Origin: Flavobacteriales bacterium
GTDB taxonomy: Bacteria > Bacteroidota > Bacteroidia > Flavobacteriales_D > Sanyastnellaceae
Reading direction: 5' to 3'
Assembly: GCA_027491075.1 (NCBI GenBank)
Contig: JAIXWX010000006.1
Coordinates: forward strand, 1-64,000
Length of the DNA stretch: 64,000 bases
The notes beneath the pieces were generated by a model. The model saw only the letters and a list, made by a program, of their open reading frames with translations. It did not search any database and was not told where the DNA came from. Every line of letters begins with the position of its first letter. The first letter of the stretch is position 1. Both the position numbers and the translations under genes were made by a program. This document shows positions 16,989 through 27,129 of the stretch, one piece after another.

Positions 16989-18011
16989 TTAAACTAGATA
17001 GAAGAAGGTAAATACGAAAACCCACACAAGATCTACGAAGTGCCAATACAAACCTATTTTCTCAATCATCTCATAATGACCTCTTCTCTCGAAAACTCCT
17101 CGAATAGCCATTAACCAAACGATGATATTAATAACTACTCCTGAGAATACATGGAATCCGTGGAATCCGGTCACAAAGAAAAAGAAGTTAGCGTATTGCT
17201 GCTGAACCGCATATTCATTTTTGCTGAGGTTAGCCCCAAAAACAACGGTATTTTGTGCCTTTGCATCCCAAAGCTTTTTCGCATCCTCTCCTTGGACTTT
17301 CATTTTGAAAATGTCCTTATCGCCTTCACGCACAAGGGTGTATTTATTTATAATAAGCGCCTCAGGAACCAATGTTGAAGCATCGGTGTGTGCATGATCC
17401 GCATCAGCATGACCGTGTTCTCCATGAGCCTCTCCAGCGTGCGCTGCATGGCCTTCCAAAGCATGCTCATATGCGTGGCCAAATTCTGACTCCATGTGCA
17501 CCCAAGTGCCCGCAGCAAGATTCATCTGCATGCCTTGACCCTTAGAGTCTATTGCGGTAACTGTTACAGGAGCGCTTAATTGAAAACCGCCACCTGAGCC
17601 GTGAATGAAGTGAGACCACTCCCACGCCTGGCTTCCCAAGAAAAAGAAACCTCCCAATACGGTATATCCTAACCACTTTACCACCCCTTTCTTATCATTA
17701 CGATGACCCGCCTCCACAGCCAATACCATGGTTACGGAAGAGATGATCAGGATGAAAGTCATCAAGGCTACGTACATCAATGGATAAGATCCATGGAGCC
17801 CTGGTAGAGCTTCAAAAACCTGTTCACCAACGGGCCATGGATCAGTACTTCCATGTCTGATTACGCCATAGGCCACTAATAAACCTCCGAATGTCAGTGC
17901 GTCTGACACAAGGAAGTACCACATCATCATTTTTCCGTAAGTGATGCTGAAGGGAGATTGACCACCGCCCCACAACTCATCCTTACTCATCGGTTTTGCA
18001 TGTCCTGCCAT
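16989..18011 (-). CDS. Cytochrome c oxidase subunit III with His-rich insert
   Basis: About 340 residues. The N-terminal core (YGKMMMWYFLVSDALTFGGLL, SSVTMVLAVEAGH, GSQAWEWSHFIHG) and C-terminal core (FFFVTGFHGFHVFSGVVIN, GLYWHFVDLVWVFVFTFFYL) are classic COX3. Between them is an extra non-membrane segment of roughly 100 residues with a His/Ala/Glu-rich run (17385-17480; nine His in about 31 residues) that could bind metal or be a flexible loop. I chose ATG 18011 (MAGHAKPMSKDEL); a longer frame to 18035 adds eight unlike residues. A terminator hairpin separates it from the other coxIII gene upstream. Confidence 0.92.
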   Translation of the reverse strand: MAGHAKPMSKDELWGGGQSPFSITYGKMMMWYFLVSDALTFGGLLVAYGVIRHGSTDPWPVGEQVFEALPGLHGSYPLMYVALMTFILIISSVTMVLAVEAGHRNDKKGVVKWLGYTVLGGFFFLGSQAWEWSHFIHGSGGGFQLSAPVTVTAIDSKGQGMQMNLAAGTWVHMESEFGHAYEHALEGHAAHAGEAHGEHGHADADHAHTDASTLVPEALIINKYTLVREGDKDIFKMKVQGEDAKKLWDAKAQNTVVFGANLSKNEYAVQQQYANFFFFVTGFHGFHVFSGVVINIIVWLMAIRGVFERRGHYEMIEKIGLYWHFVDLVWVFVFTFFYLV

Positions 18012-18052
18012 AACGGATCTAAAATTTGACCGCAAGTTTAGTTTAGAAAATG

Positions 18053-18061
18053 CAAAAGATA
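18053..18061 (-). promoter_or_regulatory. Near-consensus -7 box (TATCTTTTG) between the two coxIII genes
   Basis: The minus strand reads TATCTTTTG, which is TAnnTTTG with one extra T, about 41 bases before ATG 18011 and just downstream of the terminator hairpin. It would let the coxIII-coxIV-SCO segment be transcribed independently of ctaB. The match is imperfect. Confidence 0.3.
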
Positions 18062-18073
18062 AAGGTATTCCAT

Positions 18074-18109
18074 AAAAAAATTGCCAACTTATGTTTCATA
18101 AGTTGGCAA
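18074..18109 (-). terminator. Rho-independent terminator inside the oxidase operon
   Basis: A perfect 13-bp stem (18081-18093 with 18097-18109) and a 3-base loop. Read on the minus strand, the stem is followed directly by seven T (18080 down to 18074). It lies after the shorter coxIII gene and before the longer one, so the ctaB-coxIII transcript should stop or be attenuated here. Confidence 0.88.
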
Positions 18110-18138
18110 GTTATTCTCATTATCAATATTTTGGTCTC

Positions 18139-18945
18139 TTATGCCAAATAGAAGAGGAACGCAAAAAGGTACAACCAGAGTATTCCCATAAAGTGCCAGT
18201 ACATCCCTCCAGAATACAGACTGATCCAATTATCTTTATTGATGACTCCCTTGTGCACGCGTATGGTATTGACTACCATATAAATCAGACCAAACACCAA
18301 GTGAATGATGTGCACATAGATCAAAACACTAAGCATTGCTCCAGAGGCATTGAACGTTTTCATCACTTCCCGAGTCTTGGGATCTAACAAACCCACATCG
18401 GAAGTTAAATAATACTCGCCGTTCACTTTTTGAAGTCTTTCGCCTTTATACTCAATGTAGTAATCTTCACCATAAGTACCGCTGAGTCTGTCTAAGGCAT
18501 TCCAGCGATAACTCTTCAAGCCTTGATCGTTTTGCGTAATGGTGTATCCCATTCCGATGCCGGCTAGCTCGTTCCAGGCCGTGTTTTGTGTAAATGTGAA
18601 AGCAAAGCCCAATATTGCTGTAACAGCAGTTAACATGAAAGCTTTTTTCTGTTCACCCTTCTTCACTGCCCGCAACGCCATCACAAGGGTAATACTTGAC
18701 AAAATTACCAAGGCATTGGAAATCCAAAGTGCAGTTGGAGGTATGATTCTCACCCAAGCTAACTTCCCATACAACACAATCATTGCAGAAGTAATCCCCG
18801 CAAAAAGCATAACGATTGCGAAAATGATTAACCACATCATCATTTTCTTGGTTCTGACCTTCACTTCAGGATCACGACCCTCGAATACATCCACTTTACC
18901 GATGGTGCCTCCAACGGTATTTTCCATAGCTATCTCTTCGCTCAT
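18139..18945 (-). CDS. Cytochrome c oxidase subunit III-like protein (second copy)
   Basis: A 268-residue heme-copper oxidase subunit III. It contains KKMMMWLIIFAIVMLFAGITSAM in the first helices, SSITLVMALRAVKKGEQ, and the C-terminal IYVHIIHLVFGLIYM and YWHFMGILWLYLFAFLFYL. As in its neighbour, a soluble insertion of about 70 residues (Tyr/Lys-rich, including a YGEDYYIEYKGERLQKV segment) separates the early and late helices, but without the His-rich run. Bacteroidota oxidase operons often carry two subunit III genes. It is separated from ctaB by 3 bases. Confidence 0.9.
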   Translation of the reverse strand: MSEEIAMENTVGGTIGKVDVFEGRDPEVKVRTKKMMMWLIIFAIVMLFAGITSAMIVLYGKLAWVRIIPPTALWISNALVILSSITLVMALRAVKKGEQKKAFMLTAVTAILGFAFTFTQNTAWNELAGIGMGYTITQNDQGLKSYRWNALDRLSGTYGEDYYIEYKGERLQKVNGEYYLTSDVGLLDPKTREVMKTFNASGAMLSVLIYVHIIHLVFGLIYMVVNTIRVHKGVINKDNWISLYSGGMYWHFMGILWLYLFAFLFYLA

Positions 18946-18948
18946 AAA

Positions 18949-19812
18949 TTAGAGTTTATCTATTACATAAAACAGCTGCACAATTGGCAGATAAAAGAAG
19001 GAAGCAAACATGAGCCTCCTTGCCTCTTTAACATCGCAAGAGCGATAAAGTTTATATGCATACCAAGCCATTACCGCGCCGCAAAGAAATGCAACTACTG
19101 CCGCTAAATTCCCTACTAGCGGCCTGTCAGGTGGAATGGCCCATGGTAAGAGACTCACAGGAATCAAAAACAAACTATATATAAATATCTGAAATGCGCT
19201 TTTTCTTGTTCGACCTTGATTAAAGGGAAGTAATTTATATCCGCCGCGCTCATAGTCCTCATGGGCAACCCATGCAATGGCCCAAAAGTGGGGAAACTGC
19301 CACATAAACTGCATCGCGAAAAGAAGTCCTGCCTCAATTCCAAAATCATTAGTAGCTGCAACATAGCCCAACATGGGCGGAATGGCTCCTGGGAATGCAC
19401 CAACAAATACTGCCAAACTGCTCACTCTTTTCAATGGGGTGTATAAAAATACATAGCTGAAAAATGCAAACAACCCGAGAATACCCGAGGCTGGATTAAT
19501 ACAAATCCAAAGCAATGCAATACCAGAGATACCCGCTAGCGACGATATAACAATGGCTTGTAAGGGAGTCATCCTGCCTTTGGGAATCGGACGATTTTGA
19601 GTACGGAACATCAACTTGTCCCATTCTTTTTCCCATACTTGGTTCAAACCATTGCTTCCTCCAGTTAATAAAAAACCTCCCAAACAAAGTGTAAGCAAGC
19701 GAAAATCGCTAACACCATTGGTCCCCATAAAGAAACCCAATACTGCAGAGACGACTACTAAAAGTGTGAGTCGGACTTTAAAAAGAACCGCCACATCCTT
19801 TATGCGTGACAT
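18949..19812 (-). CDS. ctaB: Protoheme IX farnesyltransferase (heme O synthase)
   Basis: A UbiA-family prenyltransferase of about 287 residues. It farnesylates heme b to heme O, the precursor of heme A for the oxidase. Signatures are GGSNGLNQVWEKEWDKLMFRT-type sequence with NxxxD motifs, RTQNRPIPKGRMTP, YTPLKRVSSLAVFVGAFPGA and WQFPHFWAIAWVAHEDY, spread over nine or so membrane helices. I chose ATG 19812 (MSRIKDVAVLFKVRL). A longer frame to 19950 would start upstream of the likely promoter and overlap the preceding gene. It is the first gene of the oxidase operon; subunits I and II are not in this window. Confidence 0.93.
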   Translation of the reverse strand: MSRIKDVAVLFKVRLTLLVVVSAVLGFFMGTNGVSDFRLLTLCLGGFLLTGGSNGLNQVWEKEWDKLMFRTQNRPIPKGRMTPLQAIVISSLAGISGIALLWICINPASGILGLFAFFSYVFLYTPLKRVSSLAVFVGAFPGAIPPMLGYVAATNDFGIEAGLLFAMQFMWQFPHFWAIAWVAHEDYERGGYKLLPFNQGRTRKSAFQIFIYSLFLIPVSLLPWAIPPDRPLVGNLAAVVAFLCGAVMAWYAYKLYRSCDVKEARRLMFASFFYLPIVQLFYVIDKL

Positions 19813-19873
19813 GAAGGAGGTCGATTCTTGGGATATGATATCTGTGGTCTTCAGAAGGTGTTGAAATTGGCGG

Positions 19874-19881
19874 CAAAAATA
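19874..19881 (-). promoter_or_regulatory. -7 box (TATTTTTG) for the ctaB operon
   Basis: The minus strand reads TATTTTTG, an exact TAnnTTTG match, in the gap between the Wzi-like gene stop (19895) and ctaB. It leaves a leader of about 55-60 bases before ATG 19812 and argues against the longer ctaB start. Confidence 0.5.
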
Positions 19882-19894
19882 AGTTAAGTAAGGA

Positions 19895-21439
19895 CTAAAA
19901 AAATCTAGAAATTTCCAATAATCCTTTTGTCCTGATTCCAAACTGAACAAAGACCTCGTTGTTCGAGCCTGCTAGACTTTTTTCTGATACGAGCAATGCT
20001 CTTCCAAAAAACTCAAACTTCTTCCATCCCGTTGGTGTAAACGCACTTTGCCATTCTACGAAAACACGATTTGTCCTGTTTCCTTGAAACATGGAATTAT
20101 TGAAATCACGAAAAGGTCCAGCATACGATCTCAGAATATCGCCTCCGAGATTGTCGATTGAGCCATTTGCGTCAACGTCAAAATCGCGACCTACTACGGC
20201 ATAAATACCCGTCATCTGATGAGAAAGTCGATTTTTCGAATACCTGAAACGAATCAATCCCTCTAGAAAGTTAGCGCCTAAAGGGTGTGCCAACGGCTGA
20301 TACAAGTGTGTCCAGCTTTGCAGAGGGCTTCCATGACTATATGTAAATGGTCTAACGCTATTCACTTCGCTTTGAAAACTCCAACCTTTACTTAAATCTT
20401 GAATCTTCACACCCAGTTGCCCACCAAACTTATTGCCCCACCAACCGTTGCGTGCTCTTATTTGAGACAAGAGAAATTCATCCAAAATAAACTGACCATA
20501 TAATTCTGTTTTTCTGGTGATCGCCCACTTGAAACCTGCCCCCAGCAATACATTATCTGCTGACCCCTGAGCGTACTCCACGGGTCTATAAAAAACCAAA
20601 GGATGCAAATAGTGAAGTTCTAAATTGCGATTGTTAAGTGAATCCCGTTGTTGCCATACAACCATCTCAAAAAATGTGATTTGCCAACGCTTACTGGGAT
20701 TGATGCTTACACCATGCGCAGCGAAGAACTTGTTTCCTTCATTCTGCCAGGCCATGCCGTACAAAGAATTAAACTTCAATCTCCAAACGTCGACCTGAGC
20801 TCGAATATAAGGATAGCTTGAGGCGTTTTCGCTTAGGATAAGTGATCGAAAACCATCTCCCCAGAAATTCTTGCCAAATCCTGCTTCCAACTGAAGAAAT
20901 TTACTGCTGCTAAATACCACTCTACCAAATGGGTTGTGAGCAAAAAAAAGAGAATCTCCTAGATCAAAACTTCGACCAACACCCGCTAGTACCCCTCGAT
21001 CTACTGACAAAGCAGTAAGATAGGATGGGCCTCTTTGTAGGACTCCGGTATATCCAGCACTGAAACTCCATTTGTTATTGGTAGATCTCCATCGAGTAAT
21101 CGCTCCTATTGAAGTATATCCGCCCAAGCCGATTTGATTGCTCATTCCACCAGATACGTCAACAATGGGAACTACCCTCGACTCACTGAGGCCTGCAACT
21201 ACTTGTGAACTTCCAAATTGGTAATAGTCCGATTGAGAATAAGGCTTAAATGCGGAGTGAAATAATTGCTTGTTCCTGCCGGCCACCATTCCCGAGCTAT
21301 CGCTGCTGACTTGCTTGAATGCCTGAAAATTTAGATTTACAGCCTCTGGCAACAACCAAAAATCGTTGGGAAACTGCGCCAATAGTGGAAATGGGACAAA
21401 TAAAATAAATATAAACCAGTAATGTAGACGCTGCCGCAT
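19895..21439 (-). CDS. Wzi/RemB-like outer-membrane beta-barrel protein
   Basis: About 514 residues with a signal peptide (MRQRLHYWFIFILFVPFPLLAQ) and a strand-rich body ending in Phe-Phe. Segments such as LEAGFGKNFWGDGFRSLIL, WRLKFNSLYGMAWQNEGN, LELHYLHPLVFYRP and HLYQPLAHPLGANF match the Wzi-like capsule-assembly/gliding protein family (RemB-type in Flavobacteria). Such proteins are implicated in surface polysaccharide attachment or motility. I chose ATG 21439, which lies 6 bases after a near-consensus -7 box; a longer frame to 21475 is possible. A paralog lies at 47856-49337. It is divergent from spoT. Confidence 0.82.
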   Translation of the reverse strand: MRQRLHYWFIFILFVPFPLLAQFPNDFWLLPEAVNLNFQAFKQVSSDSSGMVAGRNKQLFHSAFKPYSQSDYYQFGSSQVVAGLSESRVVPIVDVSGGMSNQIGLGGYTSIGAITRWRSTNNKWSFSAGYTGVLQRGPSYLTALSVDRGVLAGVGRSFDLGDSLFFAHNPFGRVVFSSSKFLQLEAGFGKNFWGDGFRSLILSENASSYPYIRAQVDVWRLKFNSLYGMAWQNEGNKFFAAHGVSINPSKRWQITFFEMVVWQQRDSLNNRNLELHYLHPLVFYRPVEYAQGSADNVLLGAGFKWAITRKTELYGQFILDEFLLSQIRARNGWWGNKFGGQLGVKIQDLSKGWSFQSEVNSVRPFTYSHGSPLQSWTHLYQPLAHPLGANFLEGLIRFRYSKNRLSHQMTGIYAVVGRDFDVDANGSIDNLGGDILRSYAGPFRDFNNSMFQGNRTNRVFVEWQSAFTPTGWKKFEFFGRALLVSEKSLAGSNNEVFVQFGIRTKGLLEISRFF

Positions 21440-21445
21440 AGAGCA

Positions 21446-21453
21446 CAAAGATT
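21446..21453 (-). promoter_or_regulatory. Near-consensus -7 box (AATCTTTG) before the Wzi-like gene
   Basis: The minus strand reads AATCTTTG (one mismatch to TAnnTTTG), 6 bases before ATG 21439. It supports the shorter start codon and a nearly leaderless mRNA. Confidence 0.4.
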
Positions 21454-21496
21454 TGAAAAAAGAATCCAAATCCAACTTTTCAAATGAATTAGCTGT

Positions 21497-21504
21497 TTAA
21501 TTTG
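21497..21504 (+). promoter_or_regulatory. Near-consensus -7 box (TTAATTTG) for spoT
   Basis: TTAATTTG has one mismatch to TAnnTTTG and ends 11 bases before the spoT ATG at 21516, in the short divergent region shared with the Wzi-like gene. Confidence 0.4.
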
Positions 21505-21515
21505 TAGTCCTATCT

Positions 21516-23735
21516 ATGCAAAAACCCATCATTAATCAAGAAGAAGAAAAACGAGAAATTCTTCGAAGATATCGAGGACTGTTGCGCGTTTGTCATCGCT
21601 CAAAATCGAGAAGTGAAAGAGCTAAAATTCGCAAAGCATTCGAACTTGCAGTCGAAGCGCACAAAGACATGCGAAGAAAAAGTGGTGAACCCTACATCTA
21701 CCACCCCCTTGCGGTTGCAAAAATATGTGCCGAAGAACTAGGTTTGGGTACAACAGCAATCGTATGCGCACTATTGCATGACACAGTAGAAGATACGGAT
21801 ATCACACTGGACGACATTGAAACGCTTTTCGGTAAAAAAGAAAGAACCATTATTGATGGACTTACCAAGATAAGCGGCGTCAGTGATTATAGCAATACAA
21901 GCGATCAAGCGGAAAATTTCCGTAAAATGCTCTTAACCCTGAGCGACGACGTGCGAGTGATTCTCATAAAGCTCGCGGATCGACTGCACAACATGCGCAC
22001 TCTAGATCACATGTTGAGAGAAAAACAGCTCAAAATAGCCAGTGAAACCTTGTTCTTGTATGCCCCTCTTGCTCACCGTTTGGGGCTGTATAACATCAAA
22101 ACAGAATTGGAAGATTTGAGCTTGAAGTTCAAAAATCCCGAAGATTACGATGATATAGTTAATCGTCTACAAAAAACACAAGCCGTAAGAACCCGTTTTA
22201 TCAACGCTTTCACCTTGCCCATTCGACGTGAGCTAGACAAGCAGCACTTGAAATATGAAATAAAGAGCAGGACCAAATCTGTCTATTCTATTTGGAATAA
22301 AATTCACAAAAAGGGTGTTCCATTTGAAGAAATCTATGACGTCTTTGCAATTCGAATTATTCTAAATAGCGGGCCAGAAAGCGAAAAGGCCGATTGTTGG
22401 AGAGTATATTCTATTGTAACCGATTTCTATCAGCCAAGCCCTGAGCGGCTTCGCGATTGGATATCCATCCCCAAGTCTAGCGGCTACGAATCATTGCACA
22501 CCACTGTAATGTCGCCTACGGGCAAATGGGTAGAAGTACAAATTCGCTCTGAGCGAATGGATGAAATGGCTGAAAAAGGATATGCCGCCCACTGGAAATA
22601 CAAAGAAGGACCTGAGACTCCAGAAAGCAAAATGGACCGATGGCTAGAACAAGTGCGGGAGGTGTTGGAAAGTCCTAGTGAAAACGCTATTGAATTTATA
22701 GACAACTTCAAGCTTTCTCTTTTTTCTGAAGAAATTTATGTCTTCACCCCTGAAGGCGATTTAAAAACACTTCCTGTAGGCTCCACCACATTAGATTTTG
22801 CATTTCACATTCATAGCCAAATAGGATATCACTGCATTGGGGCGAAAGTGAACTATAAACTCGTCCCATTGAGCCACAAACTCCGTAGTGGAGATCAAGT
22901 AGAAATTCTAACTAGTAAAAAGCAGCGTCCGAAAGAAGACTGGCTATCCATTGTGGTCACCCCTAGTGCAAGGCAAAAGATTAAAATAGCGCTAAAGGAA
23001 GAAAAAAAGCAAATTGCAGAAGAAGGAAAAGAAATGCTAAAAAGGAGGTTTCACAACCTCAAAATCAATTGGCACAGCTCCAATATCGATGAGTTGGTAA
23101 GGTATTATGAAACCTATAGCGCCCTCGAGCTCTACTATAGAATTGCCAAAGGAAGCATTGACTTGAAAAAAATGAAAGGCTTCCAAATGGAAGGCGGGAA
23201 GATCTTCTTTGAAAAAAATCTGCCGGTCCAAAATCTTTCTGAACAAAAAATAGTTACCACTGCTCCAGCAAAAGGCGAGACGCTACTCATCGGTGATGAA
23301 AAACAAAAAGTTGACTACTCTCTCGCCCCTTGCTGCAACCCCATCCCCGGCGATGAGGTGTTTGGGTTCATCACGGTGAATGAAGGAATTAAAATACATC
23401 GCACGAGCTGTCCCAATGCGCAAGAACTTATGAGTAAATATGCCTATCGGGTCATTAAGGCGCGTTGGAGCAATAAAGAACTTGTACAATTTGAGGTTGG
23501 ACTGAAATTTAGCGGAATCGATGATGTTGGGTTGGTACAAAAAATCACGAACATCATCTCTACCGATATGAACGTGAATATGAAAGCCATCTCCTTTGAG
23601 GCTAACAATGGTATCTTTCAAGGTAGAGTGATTGTACTTGTTCATGACACTAATCACCTCAGTGCTTTGATTGATCAGCTTAAAGCAGTAGAAGGTGTGC
23701 TTACTGTAGACCGTATTGAGAGCGAATTCGCATAA
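21516..23735 (+). CDS. spoT: RelA/SpoT-family (p)ppGpp synthetase/hydrolase
   Basis: A 739-residue long RSH protein. An N-terminal HD hydrolase domain has [12 protein letters not shown] near residue 88 and [16 protein letters not shown] further on, both intact, so hydrolysis is expected. A synthetase domain at about 240-360 has [25 protein letters not shown] and [22 protein letters not shown] domain (about 400-460), a Cys/His-containing region ([23 protein letters not shown]) and a C-terminal ACT domain follow. It controls the stringent response. Bifunctionality is inferred from the intact HD motif. Its TAA stop forms the first bases of the next gene's -7 box. Confidence 0.94.
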   Translation: MQKPIINQEEEKREILRRYRGLLRVCHRSKSRSERAKIRKAFELAVEAHKDMRRKSGEPYIYHPLAVAKICAEELGLGTTAIVCALLHDTVEDTDITLDDIETLFGKKERTIIDGLTKISGVSDYSNTSDQAENFRKMLLTLSDDVRVILIKLADRLHNMRTLDHMLREKQLKIASETLFLYAPLAHRLGLYNIKTELEDLSLKFKNPEDYDDIVNRLQKTQAVRTRFINAFTLPIRRELDKQHLKYEIKSRTKSVYSIWNKIHKKGVPFEEIYDVFAIRIILNSGPESEKADCWRVYSIVTDFYQPSPERLRDWISIPKSSGYESLHTTVMSPTGKWVEVQIRSERMDEMAEKGYAAHWKYKEGPETPESKMDRWLEQVREVLESPSENAIEFIDNFKLSLFSEEIYVFTPEGDLKTLPVGSTTLDFAFHIHSQIGYHCIGAKVNYKLVPLSHKLRSGDQVEILTSKKQRPKEDWLSIVVTPSARQKIKIALKEEKKQIAEEGKEMLKRRFHNLKINWHSSNIDELVRYYETYSALELYYRIAKGSIDLKKMKGFQMEGGKIFFEKNLPVQNLSEQKIVTTAPAKGETLLIGDEKQKVDYSLAPCCNPIPGDEVFGFITVNEGIKIHRTSCPNAQELMSKYAYRVIKARWSNKELVQFEVGLKFSGIDDVGLVQKITNIISTDMNVNMKAISFEANNGIFQGRVIVLVHDTNHLSALIDQLKAVEGVLTVDRIESEFA

Positions 23736-23740
23736 CTTTG
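23733..23740 (+). promoter_or_regulatory. -7 box (TAACTTTG) for the Fur-family gene, overlapping the spoT stop
   Basis: TAACTTTG is an exact TAnnTTTG match. Its first three bases are the TAA stop codon of spoT, and only five T separate it from the ATG at 23746, so the mRNA would be leaderless or nearly so. Confidence 0.55.
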
Positions 23741-23745
23741 TTTTT

Positions 23746-24210
23746 ATGGTTTCACAAGAAATTCAAGAAAAAGTAAAAAGCATTTTCACCGCGTACTTGG
23801 AGCAAAACAAGCATCGTAAAACCCCTGAAAGGTATGCTATTCTCAATGAGATTTATAGTCATCCAGGGCATTTCGACATTGAGTCCATGTATACCAACAT
23901 GAAAAACAAAAAATACCGAGTATCGAGAGCTACATTGTACAACACTATTGAACTTCTTCTAGCTTGTAATTTGGTGAGGAAACATCAGTTTGGTCAAAAC
24001 ACCGCACATTTTGAGAAAGCCTTTCAAAACCAACAACACGATCATATTATCCTAACCGACTCAGGAGACGTTCTTGAATTCTGTGACCCCCGTATTCAGA
24101 ATATAAAATCCACTCTCGAGGAGATTTTTAATATCGAAATTGAGCACCATAGTCTTCATTTCTACGGCAAGCGGAAATCAACAACGGGGGAAAACTTCGG
24201 GAAAAAGTAA
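23746..24210 (+). CDS. Fur-family transcriptional regulator
   Basis: A protein of about 154 residues. A winged-helix domain ([27 protein letters not shown], then [22 protein letters not shown]) is followed by a dimerisation domain with [20 protein letters not shown]. It has H..H-type metal residues but only one Cys in the visible CxxC position, so the structural zinc site is not the classic double CxxC. Whether it senses Fe (Fur), Zn (Zur) or peroxide (PerR) cannot be told. I chose ATG 23746 ([10 protein letters not shown]) because it lies 5 bases after a perfect -7 box; an upstream TTG would start inside spoT. Confidence 0.9.
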   Translation: MVSQEIQEKVKSIFTAYLEQNKHRKTPERYAILNEIYSHPGHFDIESMYTNMKNKKYRVSRATLYNTIELLLACNLVRKHQFGQNTAHFEKAFQNQQHDHIILTDSGDVLEFCDPRIQNIKSTLEEIFNIEIEHHSLHFYGKRKSTTGENFGKK

Positions 24211-24231
24211 TTTCATTTTTTACGCTCCTAG

Positions 24232-25545
<1,314 letters not shown>

Positions 25546-25554
25546 AAAAGGTGA

Positions 25555-27129
25555 ATGAAGTTACATAATAACCACATATTAAAAAACCGAATGAATCATC
25601 ATTCGGTTTTTTCATTGGTTGTTTTTGTGCTCTTATTATTTTCTGAATTCTGCTCCATAGCTCAGGGAGAGAGAAAAGTAGTGAAACTAGTAAGATCGGA
25701 TGTAAGTGAATACGATAAGTCAATTATCGATGCCCAGCGCGTTAAAGGCAACGTGATGTTCATTTATGAAGGAACACAATTCTTCTGCGATAGCGCACAC
25801 ATTTTCTCCAATAAAGATTTCAATGCATACGGCAATATTCGCATTATCAAACCAGGAGAATTCAATGTTACCGCTGGTTGGATGAAGGTCGATCAGAAGA
25901 AAAAGATTGCCACTTTAGGTGAAAACGTTGTTCTCAAAGACAATCAAATGACTCTCACATCACCTTCTCTTTTCTACGCTATAGATTCAGAAGTTGCGAG
26001 CTACAACGCGGGAGGTAAAATTGTATCTAATGCCAATAAAAACATCCTTACCAGCAAAGAAGGATCCTACCATACCAAAACAGAAACTTTCTTTTTTAGA
26101 AAAAATGTCGTTTTAAAAAATCCTGACTACACCGTTAATTCGGATACCCTTCGCTATCATGACCGTACGGAAGTGGCCTACTTTTTTGGGCCATCCACAC
26201 TTAAGGGTAAAGACAGTGATATTTATTGTGAGAATGGTTGGTATGACACTAAAAAGGAAATTTGTCAATTCAATAAAAATGCTCTTGTTCGCTCTGAAAA
26301 AACGATATTAAAAGGAGACAGTATTTATTATAACGGTGAAAAAGGTTTTGGAGAAGTTTTCAAAAACGCAGTCATTAGAGATACCACCACCAACTTTTTT
26401 ATATCAGGAGAATACGGTTATCATTTAGAAAGTTCCAAGCTTAGTTTAATAACGGATCATGCGCTTCTCACGCAAATTTTCGAAGATGGAGACTCCTTGT
26501 TTTTGCATGCAGACACACTTAGATCACAGCCAGACTCGAGCGATAAGGACGTTTTGTATGCCTATCGAGGAGTGCGTTTTTTTAAAACAGATATGCAAGG
26601 AGTTTGCGACAGTATGAAATACGCCATTTCAGACAGCACATTGGTTCTTTTTTCCAAACCCGTAATGTGGAGCGATGAAAATCAAATAACAGGCGATACC
26701 ATCATTGTCACAACTTCAAAAAATAAAATAGACCGAATGTTCGTTCGGTACAATGGTTTTATCATCTCACAATCGGATACCGCTCATTTTAACCAAATCA
26801 AAGGAAGAAACATCGACTCAAAGTTTGTAGATAATGAGCTGAGAAGTGTTTACATCGAGGGCAATGGTCAGTTGATTTACTTCCCTGAAGAAGAATCTTC
26901 TGATTCTTTACCTTCGAAAATAATAGGAATGAATCAAGGAGAATGCTCCAATATTCATTTAAGCATCGAAGACAATGCTATTAATAGAATTCGCCTCGAA
27001 AGAGAAGCCAATAGTAAGTTTCAGCCTATGAAACTTACCGATCCAAAGACCTTTCTATTGGATGGATTCAAATGGACGGAAAACGCCCGTCCAAAAAACA
27101 AAAAAGATGTTTTTTTAAAACCCGATTAA
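25555..27129 (+). CDS. OstA/LptA-like periplasmic protein
   Basis: About 524 residues with an N-terminal signal sequence ([20 protein letters not shown]). It then has repeated OstA/LptA-type beta-jellyroll units ([70 protein letters not shown]). LptA/OstA domains carry lipopolysaccharide across the periplasm. This long form is the Bacteroidota OstA-like type and its exact role is not established. ATG 25555 lies nine bases after purA; ATG 25591 (MNHHSVFSL) is an alternative and gives a cleaner signal peptide. A perfect hairpin covers 25581-25612, inside or across either start. The 3' end overlaps glyA by 4 bp. Confidence 0.88.
   Translation: MKLHNNHILKNRMNHHSVFSLVVFVLLLFSEFCSIAQGERKVVKLVRSDVSEYDKSIIDAQRVKGNVMFIYEGTQFFCDSAHIFSNKDFNAYGNIRIIKPGEFNVTAGWMKVDQKKKIATLGENVVLKDNQMTLTSPSLFYAIDSEVASYNAGGKIVSNANKNILTSKEGSYHTKTETFFFRKNVVLKNPDYTVNSDTLRYHDRTEVAYFFGPSTLKGKDSDIYCENGWYDTKKEICQFNKNALVRSEKTILKGDSIYYNGEKGFGEVFKNAVIRDTTTNFFISGEYGYHLESSKLSLITDHALLTQIFEDGDSLFLHADTLRSQPDSSDKDVLYAYRGVRFFKTDMQGVCDSMKYAISDSTLVLFSKPVMWSDENQITGDTIIVTTSKNKIDRMFVRYNGFIISQSDTAHFNQIKGRNIDSKFVDNELRSVYIEGNGQLIYFPEEESSDSLPSKIIGMNQGECSNIHLSIEDNAINRIRLEREANSKFQPMKLTDPKTFLLDGFKWTENARPKNKKDVFLKPD
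25581..25612 (+). terminator. Terminator-like hairpin across the start of the OstA-like gene
   Basis: A perfect 14-bp inverted repeat: 25581-25594 pairs with 25599-25612 around a 4-base loop. The outer six pairs are A-T, so the 3' arm ends in a T-run. In shape it is an intrinsic terminator for purA, but it lies within the signal-peptide codons of the next gene. Confidence 0.75.
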
